Positions 33,601-42,818 of a DNA stretch of 64,000 nucleotides are shown here, in pieces. The stretch comes from Nectonema munidae (Eukaryota; Nematomorpha; Nectonematoida; Nectonematidae). The notes under the pieces were generated by a model. That model had not been told where the DNA came from, made no database searches, and saw only the letters and a program-made list of their open reading frames with translations. Made by a program: the position numbers and the translations under genes. The DNA lies in NCBI GenBank assembly GCA_030549495.1, contig JAUIRK010000693.1, positions 1-64,000 of the forward strand, written 5' to 3'. Within the stretch, counting starts at the first letter, position 1; every line of letters starts with the position of its first letter.

Positions 33601-36600
33601 AGGCCAGCATCTCAAAAGCTTCAAGCCGTAAATCTTTAGATTTGCCTTTTAGTGGCGGAGTTGTTTTTAACTCCTAGTAATAGTAGTCGCTTTAACTTTC
33701 AGCTTCGGGTAGAGCATGCTCGTTAAGCCCTGAAAGGTAAATGTTCTAGGAGAAAACAACTCTGATCACAAATGGCCTCTGCCTTGGGGTTGATCTCAAA
33801 GAAGAACAAAGGCTAAAGGTTTCCAAACCTGAAAAAAATGGTTGGCGCCAGGAAGGGCATCCGGCTATAAAAACTCAGCTCTTTTTAAACAATGCTATGT
33901 CCATACAAACAAGGAGCGGGGTACAGCTCAAAGTACTCCGTGGCGTGTCCAACTGCCTACTTTAAAAAGAATGTTGGAAAAACTTGTGGGAGAAGAGAGA
34001 AAGACTGGAGGTTTGCGCCAGGGAATGTAGGATCGATTACAGGTAAGGCCGTAGAGTTGATAGAAGAAATGAAGAAGAGAAGTATTGAAGTAATGTGTGT
34101 GCAGGAAACAAGATGGGGAGGTGCTAAGGAAATAGGGGAAGGATATAAAATTATTTACAGTAGAAGCTCGAACAAAAAGAATGGAGTAGGGATTATAATC
34201 TCATCTAAGTGGAAGAACAAGGTAAAGGAAGTGAAAAGAAAGGGAGATAGATTAATTCGAGTCAAGCTGACGGGAGAAGATAAGCTGGTAAACCTTATGT
34301 CCGCATACGCACCGCAGAATGGATACAAGGAAGAAGAAAAAGAAAATTTCATGGTTACTTTAGAAGAAATGATTAAGGAAGTAAAAGAAGAAGCATTGTT
34401 AATTGGAAGTGATTTGAACGGGCTCGTTGGAGAAAATTGTGATGGCTTCAAAGAAATACATGTGTATGGAAAAAGGAATGAAGATGGTGAAATAATTTTA
34501 CAAATGGCTGAGAGAAATGAATTAAAGTGTGCAACACAAAATACAGAAAGAAGATAGATCATCTGATTACATACACAAGTCGTGATAAGATAAGTCAAAT
34601 AGACTTTATCTTAGTGAGACAAAAAGATGCAAACAATTTAAAAGATTGTAAGGCTATTCCTGGAAGTGAAATTGTCAGCCAACACGAATTGCTTTTACTG
34701 GACTGCTATAGAAACAAAACATATGATATATTTTAATAAAAGAAAACATTCAAAAAGACAAGAAATTGAAGATAGGCTATAAAAAAGGTAGGTGCACAAT
34801 GGGAAAAGAGCGAGGATGTAGAAGTAATGTGGAGTAAGATAAAGAAGAGTCTGATTTCTTGGGACGCAATAAGTCTAACGGATTCAAGCAAAAAGAAACA
34901 TGGTGGTGGAAAGAAGATTTGAGAAAGTTATTAAAAGAGAAAAAAACGAACTTGAAAGAAGACAAGGAATTGTATGTAGCCAAGAAGAAAGAAGCGAAAA
35001 GGTTTATTGTGATTGCGATTGCAAAAAATCGAGGGACCAAAAAACTCTATGATGATTTAAATACAAAGGAAGGAGAAACGCAGATATATAGAATTGCAAA
35101 AGGAAGGCAGAAAGAAGTGAAGGAGATTGGGAATGTCAATATTATTAAGGATAAAGAAGGAAAAATAATCTTTGAGGTAGGAGGAGTTAAGAACAGATGG
35201 GCAGAATATTTTGAAGAACTCCTGAATAAGGGAAATAGAAAAGAAGAGTTAGATGTAGCTTTGAAGGTTGAAGGACCAGAAAAGATAATAGATGAAGAAT
35301 TATAAAGCATCCGGGCTTACTGAGGGTAGTATTGGCCCATTTACGACCAATGTTCCTATTTTGGAACATAAGTAATTTCATCTTCGTGACTTATGCTTAG
35401 CTGACTTATGGATGCGAATGCTGGAGCTTACGGAAAAAAAGAAAGAAAATTAAGGGCAACAGAAATGAAGATGCTGAGAAAAATGTTGGGCCCAACTTTA
35501 AAAGATAAAATAAGAAACGAAGAGATTAGAAGAAAGACGGGCGTAGAGGTAAGTGTGTTGGCGGTAGCGGAACGTAGGTTGCGGTGGTACGGGCATGTTT
35601 TAAGAAAGAAGCAAGAGGATGTGGTGCGCCAAGCTCTGGAAAAAGAAGTGGGCGAAAAAAGAAGCAGAGGGGGGAGACAACGAAAGAGATGGAGGGATGG
35701 GCTGAAGGAGCGACTGCAAAAGCTTGGACTAAACGAAGACGACGCACTTAACAGGGAGATGTGGAGACAGCGAATCTTAGCCACCGATCCCCAGCTTGGG
35801 GATAAGGTGTAGACAAAGAAGGAGAAGGAAAGTTTTTTTCCATTTATGGCCTTACTTTCACAAAAAAAGTTTTTATAGACTCAACCGCTATCAGTTGAGC
35901 GCATATAGAGACTATAAACTTTAATAAAACTATTTTCTAAACTCAAGTTTCTTTTCATTAAATTTTTAAATAAATCATTTTTTCTGTAATGAATCCAAGA
36001 ACACCATAGGTAAGATATCTTTGTGAAACCCTTTTTTTCTCATATTTTTAAAACAAAATTTATCTAATTATTAATTCAGTGGCAGTTATTTTCAAAAGAA
36101 ACCTAGGATTTTTATTTTATTGGTGTGAGAAAAGCTTCTCAACTCTGAAAAAATATGGCATCATCATCATAATATTCAAAGCCGTATCCATTTGGGCATG
36201 AGCAACCATGGAGTGCCAGAGTTCATTGTTTTCTAGTTTACCATGGTTAGTCTTGGAGATATTACGTGACGAGGTCTCCAGTTCTCTTCCACGGCGTATT
36301 TGTAAGCTACGGAGGTAACCTCTGTCTAATTTGACTAACTGCAAGGCAGCAGTAACTAGGCTTATTTGAAGGCGGCCTTACTCGCCTTGTCACGACATTT
36401 TTCCGAACATGGAGCATTTTAACTTGTAGAAAGGAGTCACCGAATCTCCTACTCCGTCTCGTTATCTCGTTGCTGTCTGTTCGAGGCTGCTTATTCATCA
36501 AACTAAGCGTGCTTATGTCGCAGCTAACCACCATATGTGATGGCCGTTCCACTATCCACAACCTGCGGACCCTTTCTAGCTGTTCCAGCTCAGCCGAGTG

Positions 36601-38798
36601 TGAATCTTTAATAAGTAGTGAAATAAGTTTTTTTAATTTTCGGAATCCTGACTCCCAACTCATGAGCTGGTTTTTCAGATCGATTCTAACTCCTAACTTT
36701 CTATCAGAATTTTGAGGTGTTTGGTTTGTAACCCAATGTTTTTTTAATTACAACTTTGGTTCTGATTTTCTTTATTTATTTCTAAATTTCTGATTTTGAT
36801 TCTTATTAGTAAAAAACATTTCTAGGGATTTATTAGCAAGTTTTAGCTAGCTGTGGAAAGATGGATTTCTTTAGTTTCCAGTATCTTCTGGATCATCATC
36901 TCTACTGATGCCTGATTCGTTGAAATATGATATACATGACTTCTGGCCTTAGGAGTGAAAAAATTCTTCTCTGTCCGTGGTTTCTACTCTGTAGGCGGAT
37001 TGTAATCTAATTGTGGCGCCTCGATATTGAAGGTACTGTGCAATTCACTTCTTTGTTTTTCACGAAACCCTGCTCTTTCTTCTGATGTATAACATTGATC
37101 CAGCTCTATAATTATTGAGAGAATCTGAATTTGTGGTTCTCTAGGTCTTATTTCGATTTTGATTTTGGATTTTTTTTAAAATGATTAATATTCTGATTAC
37201 GATTCTAGGAATTTTTGTGATTCTGATTATTATTATTATTAGAATTGACCCAAACTCTATGCACTTAACTTTTCCATTCTCAAATTAATTGTCATTTCAT
37301 GAACAATGTTTGTTACATACACAGTCATAATTCAAACTTTTTATCAGCGCATAAAATTTCACCTTTTGCAGGTTATAAATATTTTTACCATGTGACCTAC
37401 TATACGTAATTTTCAAAATTTTTCTACTGAATTTACAAGAAAAATCACAGATGTGTTCTTTGCTGAGTTATGGGCTAATTCCTTATAAAAAATAAGCAGT
37501 TATTTGAGCTAAAGCGTGACTACAATCAGATGATGCGGTTAAATCAAATATTTTTCAAAATTTGCAATACCCATAACCCGATTTGCTGTCGCTTAGTCAA
37601 GTTCCGTTCAATTTTTTTTGCGTTATTCAGAATATTTTATGTACTTCTGTGACTTTTCATAAAAAGTAAAGACTTGTTTTTCTACCCATTCTCATTCCTG
37701 ACTTCACTTGACTTCCGACTCCTTTTTCCGCCTCCCCATCTGGTTTTAGACTTAGTTCTTAAAAGCTTGAAGATATGCTTTTGCTAATGCAGATTATTAT
37801 CACAAAACTTTAATCTCCCCTGTACCATGTAGAGATGTTAACCGCCAACTGTCAAATGGTCTTTTAAAACTCTCGTTCTTCTACAGTGAAACCAACTCTG
37901 AATGACTTGAATTTTCTTGTTTTTATTTATTATTTTATTACGTTTAAATTTAACTATCATTTTTTAACTGCTCCATCCTTCAAAATGGCGATTCACTTTT
38001 TGCTATGAGCATTTAAATTGTTGTTTCCAAGATTGATTTCTTTTGTATATAAATTAAGTAATTATATTTTACTATAGTTTAATATTTTGTATTAATAGAA
38101 GCGTATAATTCAACATACCCAAGATTCAAGATAAGTGTTTTTCTTGATAAAATTCTTAATCCTGTTTTTATAAAATAAAATGTGGAAACCCTTTTGTAGT
38201 ATAATCTTAACTTGACAGTGATTGACCGTTGGTCAGTTAAAAATTAAGTGTTATAGCGTCATGCCAGAGAAAAACATTGTCCGTTAACATCTCTGAACTC
38301 TCATATATCATGCATAAATATAGAATTGTCTTGTTCTTTAATAAAGGAAAAATTTTGCTTAATTAATTTTTCATTAATTTATTAATATTACAAGTGTTTC
38401 CTAACCAAGTTTCCCATACTTTTTTTGTTATGCTATTCTGTCATGAAAGCGTTATCTTTAGACAAATTGTTTTACCACTGAAACTTGATATTAGGACACG
38501 TTTTAATTTGAGTCTTATTCATTTCTAGGACTTTGGGAGACGCTTGCAAAGGGATATTCGCCGAATGGTTGATCATCGCTTCAAGCAGTCACAGGAGTTG
38601 ATCCGCGATTCCGACATCAAAAGAACTCCGATCGACGTCTCTGTCATTTCCCCCTCGATGCAGCGGTACGCGGTCTGGTTTGGAGGAAGCATGCTCGCCT
38701 CTACCCCCGAATTCTACACCGCTTGTCACAGCAAGCAACAGTACGACGAATTCGGTCCGTCTATTTGCCGACACAACCCCGTTTTTTCGCACTTCTAA
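19969..38798 (+). CDS. ACTR3: Actin-related protein 3 (Arp2/3 complex), five coding exons
   Basis: Exons 19969-20256, 26297-26555, 30035-30307, 31563-31717 and 38529-38798 join with GT-AG introns (phases 0, 1, 1, 0) into 414 codons; human ARP3 has 418. Landmarks: [16 protein letters not shown] (residue 7, phosphate loop 1), [38 protein letters not shown] (about residue 163, phosphate loop 2), [61 protein letters not shown] and the C-terminal [14 protein letters not shown]3 pairs with ARP2 to nucleate branched actin filaments in the cytoplasm. The start MSMPAC is chosen because animal ARP3 begins a few residues before PACV; an in-frame ATG at 19939 and an upstream untranslated exon remain possible. 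The donors of introns 1 and 4 (GTACTA, GTTTTC) are weak. Introns total about 17.6 kb, mostly transposons. Confidence 0.97.
20257..21240. other. ARP3 intron 1, first part: no element recognised
   Basis: AT-rich intronic sequence between the exon 1 donor and the hAT remnant. No second gene seen. Confidence 0.5.
22206..22343. mobile_element. TTAA-flanked piggyBac-type MITE, copy 2
   Basis: A 130-bp unit (22210-22339) between TTAA and TTAA. It starts CCCATTTAAGGCCAAGC and ends TTGGCTTTAAATGGG. Nearly identical along its length to copy 1. It sits inside the hAT reading frame. Confidence 0.88.
22867..24610 (+). mobile_element. Tigger/pogo element inserted in the hAT
   Basis: A 1,744-bp element flanked by TA (22865-22866 and 24611-24612). 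It starts CAGTAAAACATCAATATCTC and ends, as reverse complement, CAGTAAAACCTCGGTATCTC. The transposase fragment shows [20 protein letters not shown], the HTH part RLCGESKSV, and [14 protein letters not shown] with the first catalytic Asp. A C-terminal acidic tail follows at 23939-24300. The stretch that should carry the second and third acids (DNCxAH...) is missing between about 23900 and 23940, and several frame breaks exist. Inactive, but with both ends preserved. Confidence 0.9.
25350..25470 (-). mobile_element. Helitron/HINE-like repeat, copy B (partial) in ARP3 intron 1
   Basis: On the minus strand, two ~34-bp units with TACCAATKATCTTT cores lead into GAGCGAAGCGAGAGAC (stem-loop 25350-25370). 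This is the same order as at 1-466. One stem pair is lost (GTGTC against GAGAC), and the 18-nt tail with CTRR is not recognisable, so this copy is more worn. Confidence 0.4.
25471..26296. other. End of ARP3 intron 1
   Basis: AT-rich intronic sequence ending in TTTAATTCAG before exon 2. No further element recognised. Confidence 0.5.
27398..27503. mobile_element. TTAA-type MITE, degenerate copy 3
   Basis: It has AAAGCAGACGATT near its left end and GACATTGGCCTTTAAAGTG followed by TTAA at its right end. It shares only the ends and the AGCAGACGA motif with copies 1 and 2, so it is older or a sub-family. Confidence 0.5.
28938..28985. repeat. hAT-like terminal sequence
   Basis: The reverse complement begins CAAGGGTGTCTAACATAGTG and contains GGGCCAAATGCGGCCC, a layout widely seen at hAT termini (CAGGGGTGTCxAAC...GGCCxxATGxGGCC). 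GTCTAGGT follows as a possible 8-bp target. The other end was not identified. Confidence 0.45.
30526..30611. repeat. (AGT)n microsatellite, about 28 units
   Basis: An uninterrupted AGT/TAG tract of about 86 bp in ARP3 intron 3. Its purity suggests it is polymorphic. Confidence 0.97.
30841..30859. repeat. (CA)n microsatellite
   Basis: A short CA tract in ARP3 intron 3 followed by TA-rich sequence. Confidence 0.9.
31362..31450. repeat. hAT-like tip with GATATCGACC palindrome
   Basis: Starts GGCGTCTCCAAAGTGCTCG, then ATATCGACCCTCTGGGGTC and TGAGAGTTTTCTAGGG. This is the inverse of the right end of the element at 40124-40431. No paired end is seen nearby. Confidence 0.6.
31718..33540. other. 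ARP3 intron 4, first part
   Basis: AT-rich intronic sequence. Near 32060-32360 the phrase GGGGAGACAA/GGAGAAACAA recurs a few times at irregular spacing. A small MITE-like stretch at 33011-33131 is described separately. No gene seen. Confidence 0.45.
33011..33131. mobile_element. Short mariner/pogo-type MITE (candidate)
   Basis: The right end, read in reverse, is TACTGTAAAATGCCGAGTAT followed by AAGCTGCACC. The left end CACAGTGTAAAAT is a weak inverted match. GCATAAGATGCACCC-type motifs inside resemble widespread small mariner-type MITEs. Confidence 0.4.
33541..35832 (+). mobile_element. RTE-type LINE with internal deletion, in ARP3 intron 4
   Basis: A GC-richer 5' region (33541-33890) precedes an APE-type endonuclease with [84 protein letters not shown] and [12 protein letters not shown]. 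The linker before the RT follows ([29 protein letters not shown]; 34859-35305). The RT core is absent. The sequence jumps to the C-terminal end (35400-35812) with [33 protein letters not shown] and [14 protein letters not shown]. These features place it in the RTE group, whose endonuclease resembles CFDP2. The junction carries a MITE fragment. Only a few frame breaks besides the deletion. Confidence 0.9.
35332..35388 (-). repeat. TTAA-type MITE fragment at the RTE deletion junction
   Basis: Read on the minus strand: ACGAAGATGAAATTACTTAT, the GTTCCAAAATAGGAAC palindrome, then CATTGGTCGTAAATGGG. This is the right half of the MITE family at 22210-22339. The left half is missing. Confidence 0.8.
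36117..36700 (-). repeat. Unidentified GC-richer repeat with an (ATG)n tail
   Basis: About 580 bp clearly richer in G/C than its surroundings, on the minus strand. It ends AATATTATGATGATGATG before AT-rich sequence. Long overlapping minus frames (118 and 75 codons) exist, with [15 protein letters not shown] and [15 protein letters not shown], but they switch frame near 36330. A trinucleotide tail suggests a non-LTR retrotransposon or SINE. I do not recognise the family. It lies in ARP3 intron 4, antisense. Confidence 0.4.
36701..38528. other. ARP3 intron 4, last part
   Basis: AT-rich intronic sequence with loose repeats of GATTTTGATT / GATTCTGATT around 36760-37240. Ends in CATTTCTAG before exon 5. 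No element recognised. Confidence 0.5.
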
Positions 38799-38879
38799 AA
38801 GATGCGCGCTGATCATGAGCGTTATCATTTTCAATCATGGATTTGATTTGTGTACATCCTATAAACTTTTTTTCACCTG

Positions 38880-38902
38880 AATAAATAATATATTTTAATA
38901 AA
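38880..38902 (+). promoter_or_regulatory. ARP3 polyadenylation signals
   Basis: AATAAA at 38880-38885 and again at 38897-38902, 82 and 99 bp after the stop codon. The first is well placed for a short 3' UTR. Confidence 0.7.
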
Positions 38903-40123
38903 TGCCATCTTTTAGATCTGCTTTCTTATGCAAGAAACGAGAGCTGTAGCAACTGTTGGAAGCCATTTTTATTTGGGTGTTGCAGCTTCCAGGTGATGGA
39001 TCCTTAACAGGGTGGCATGGTCTGAGGGTGAAGCAATTGAATAGAAGTGTTAATGCACTCATACCTAATACATGAGTGTAAAAACAATATCAGATATAAA
39101 TAATTATCATTTCGTTTTCTCTAGGTTAAGGGCTATATGATATATGAGCTATTTTTATCTTGTTTAGCCAATAAGATGCCATCATAATGAAAAACAAGGT
39201 AACATTACTTTATTTAATCCCTTCAGTTATGGTGGGATATTAGCTAACAGTTCACTGCAGAAATTTTTTTATAATACATTTTGAGAATTATTAAAAAAAG
39301 TTTTTCATCCGACCCTAATCTTACGATTTCCAACTCTAAATACTCACTAAATTTTGACTTGCATTTTTTACTTAGTCTTAAAATTACCAATTACAAAAAA
39401 AAATAAAGAAAAAGAATTAGCCATGCCATGAAGATAGGACTTATTGGCTGCACTGCAGGCGCCAGGCTCATCAAGTAGCCCACTCTCCATTGGCTGGACA
39501 AAAGGAGTTTCTACTCAAGTTCGCGACAACTGGTGTTAACTTAAAATTAAAGTTTTACTTCATTCCTGTTTTAAGACTTTTTAAGCAAAAAAAATTTTGG
39601 CAAAAATTTTCTAAGGGGACTCTCTAAAACCCAAAAAATAAAATCCATGGTTTTTCCAACCATCGTCACTCGAAAGAACTGAAGGGCGTCTTCAATTAAT
39701 TTAAAAGTGTAAGAGTACATCAAAAAAGCAATTTTATTGATTGAAAATAAATTATATTGAATTCCTATTCGTCAGTCATTTACCAATTAAAAAATTTAAT
39801 TCCCTCACAAAATTTTTAAGGAGAATGAAGATGTAGCATGTACACTCACACCTGAATAACCCCTCTTGATAATCCTAATTTTATACAGAAAAGTTGAATA
39901 ATTTCAGCCATTAAATCCGAATCTCATTTTTGAATGACGCTGATAATTTCCCTATTCCGCTAATCAGGGATCAAATGGGTTGAGAAAATACGTCATAAAA
40001 TCATGACGATGGCTTTCGAAGAAATTGAAGCATCATCAAAAAATAGAATAAAACTATCTTGATTTGTAGATATGACTTTTATTATATTTGTTCGAATTTT
40101 CTGTAAAGATTTTATATTAGACC
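38903..40123. other. Intergenic, no gene recognised
   Basis: AT-rich sequence. A GC-richer patch at 39420-39540 has no coding signal I can support. Confidence 0.45.
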
Positions 40124-40439
40124 AGGGCTCCTCAATCTTTTTAACCCGTTCACCGCTTCATAGATTATTTGCTTTCTCCTCGACCCCAAACAAGTTTAAT
40201 AGAAATTTGGAATAATTTTTTGCATTTCGAATGCCCCAAAAGAATAATACTTTAATCTTTGTTTATATACTAATAATACCTAACTTTCATGACTACCTCC
40301 ATTTTTTGCCTGGAAATTTGATTGATTCTCCATAACATGACCGACCACCTTTCAACCTCTATGTAATAATCGACACCTAGAAAACTCTCATCGATCCCAG
40401 GGGGTCGATATCGACCACTTTGGAGACCTCTGCATTAGA
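40116..40439. mobile_element. Short non-autonomous hAT element (40124-40431)
   Basis: TATTAGAC at 40116-40123 and CATTAGAC at 40432-40439 form an 8-bp target duplication with one difference. Ends are CAGGGCTCCTCAATCTTTTT and, inverted, CAGAGGTCTCCAAAGTGG, a weak CAGRGSTCYYCAA inverted repeat as in hAT elements. The right end contains GGTCGATATCGACC, which is also found at 28337 and 31380. It has no coding capacity. The left end also resembles the inverse of the hAT end at 45119, so it could belong to that larger element. Confidence 0.6.
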
Positions 40440-41685
40440 CAAACATGCAATCCATATTACAGTATGATGTTATGTCATGGTATTTTATGAGCAACTCTTT
40501 TGTCTTTGAATTTAGAATTAAATTTGCTCTTTTTTCAGTTCTAGAAACCTAAATGGGGGGGGGGGGGGGATATTTCAAAATTCAGGTGAAAATATTTGAA
40601 AGTGTCAATCATATTTGCGGTTTTACAACTATAAATTGTTTTCTATAGAAAATGATTTATATTTTGAATATATATATATTCTATAACCTTGCTGATTTCA
40701 TTTTTGGACTTAGTTGAAAATTTCCTCCAAATCATTCATTCCCATTTTAAGTAGAAATATATCCTTTAAAGTAGATCGAGCTCATTTTGAAAAATGTATG
40801 AAAGCGCTAGTCGAATTAGTGATGTATCCCTGAAAATTACATCGAAAACCTAAAAATATTTTTTTATAATCGTCTTGAGTTCATTTCAGGATTTCGCAAA
40901 TAGGGTGTAAGAATGCTTGAAATTATCAATCAAATTTGACATTTGCCATTATGCATGTTTTTGATTTAGATTTAAGTTTATAAGTAAAATATTCCTAAGA
41001 ATCCAGCTTTTGTATTGGTTTTTTATACTAAACAATCATTTAAATTAATCAAAAGAAAAATGCATGTATCTATAAAATTTTGAATTTATCTATATATAAT
41101 TTATAACTTAGCATCTATAGTAGATACAGTCTATAAATTTTAAAATATAAAAAAATTGAATTAAATTTTAATAGAAAGCTTTCGTTTTAAATTTCTAACA
41201 CATAAGGTAAGGGCTATTCCACCGTGTAGAGGAATTTTTTCAAATCAAAAAAAAATAAAAGTAAATTTGGTTTCAAATGAAAGTTTATTTTTATTTAGGT
41301 TTAGGATATATACAAAATATTTTTTATATACAAATGTGGTATGGAAAATTTGTTTAAATATTGATGTCTAGAAGTCTACTAAAAATGACAAATTTGAGAT
41401 ATGGAAAAACGTTTATTTTATGTTTACATATTTTGACAAATAAAAATTGATTATATTTTGTAATTCCGCAACCAAAAAAGTTGGTTTTATGATTTTCTCA
41501 TAAAATAATCTCTCTTGTAAAATAGCAGTTTTAAAATATTGAGAAAATGTGTTTGGCGTTAAATCACAAGTGAAAGCTAATTTACTCCACATTTTCGGAC
41601 TTGTGAAATATTTAGAGTGAATTAATCATCAAAAGTTAGTTTATTAAACAATATTTATGAAAAAATTGCACAAGTAGAATATATT
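40440..41685. other. Intergenic, no gene recognised
   Basis: AT-rich, with a run of 15 G at 40555-40569. Only short unsupported ORFs. Confidence 0.5.
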
Positions 41686-42450
41686 TTGAAGTTGAATTCA
41701 ATTCTGCCTTCTTTCCGAAAAGATCCAACGAAAAGGAATGGGCGTAATTTCGCGGAATGGAGTCGATTAGCAGATGTTCCAGTTCAACACCCGTGGTTGA
41801 TTCAATCATCTATTGCACTGCTCTGCGTTATTCTTTTTGTCGAAGTGATTCCTTTGACTTATTCCAAGTACATTCATACTGAAAACAAACCGGTAATTCG
41901 GTTTCTTTTATCAGCTCTACGTTTAACGCCATCAATTTTTCAATTTTTTTGTTAAAACTTTTTAGGTTGTGTCTCTACTATTAGGGATGAAAGGTGATCA
42001 CACAAAATACCCTTATTTCCTCTGCCTGTGGGATAGGCGAACAGATGTCAATCTATAAAGAAAGTGCAGCATTCCCTTCATAAAGCAGACATTTCCACAA
42101 CTCAGAGATGCAAAATTGAATGCAGGCACTTTCTATGGTCCTCAGATTAGAAGCTTAGAATGAAAAGGGGAGAAGCTTACAAATCATAGTAAAGTTCAGA
42201 ACACATGTTTATTGTTCAAGTACTGATGCAGAGTTTCAAGATTCTGGAAATGCCTGTATCAGTAAAAATACCTTGTCTTTATTTTGAAGGAAAATGTGGA
42301 GACTACAGTGAAGAAGAATGTGATTTCCTAACACCATGGAAAAAAGGCATCAGGTTAGCAGATTACTTTTGGTCTCTGGAAAGTTACTTACCCAGTGAAA
42401 TACAGAAGAGAATGTGGTTGAAAATTTCAGTAAAAAAAGTTAAAGTTTGA
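41686..42450 (+). pseudogene. Remnant of a repeated transposon-associated protein family
   Basis: After a first open stretch (41686-41955) the + strand reads VSLLLGMKGDHTKYPYFLCL, WDRRTDV, then LRDAKLNAGTFYGPQIRSLE and, from 42205, SEEECDFLTPWKKGIRLADY and FWSLESYLPSEIQ. I recall a repeated animal protein family with LLGLQxGYTKxPCFLCxWDSR and, later, MLADYCWTLKRD, found in arthropod and cnidarian gene sets. The order and spacing fit. Its transposon superfamily is not known to me. Many frame breaks. Confidence 0.55.
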
Positions 42451-42818
42451 CACCGAGATATTATAAAAAAGCAGCATTTTGATTGAAGGCATTCTTTCAA
42501 CATTCATCAGTGTAGTTCTCGATGATAATCTGAGCTAACTGGCTAAAACCGTTTGTGCTTTTGAATTCAGGATAACCAGATCACTTAAATTCGGTAAGAA
42601 AGCAGTGGCGGATAATTAAAATTATGGTTCAAATTTTTGGAGGTTGACACATTTACTATATTGTTTTTGGTTCAAAAATTCATCCTAAATGAATCCAAAG
42701 TTTTAACAACGCTCTCCGTTTGAGGAACATGAGGCCAGGTGTAGACAACAATAGTTACCAATTAGACGTAGGTATAGCTAACAATTCAATATTGATAAAA
42801 ATTGTAGGCCCTAATACG

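Noticed and set aside
34155-34598. 147-codon minus-strand ORF
   Set aside because: Antisense to the RTE endonuclease, which has clear motifs; the minus reading is Ser/Phe-rich with no family resemblance.
35428-35784. 118-codon minus-strand ORF
   Set aside because: Antisense shadow of the RTE C-terminal region.
41686-41955. 89-codon ORF with a membrane-like stretch as a host gene
   Set aside because: It leads directly into a decayed repeated transposon-associated protein with many stops.
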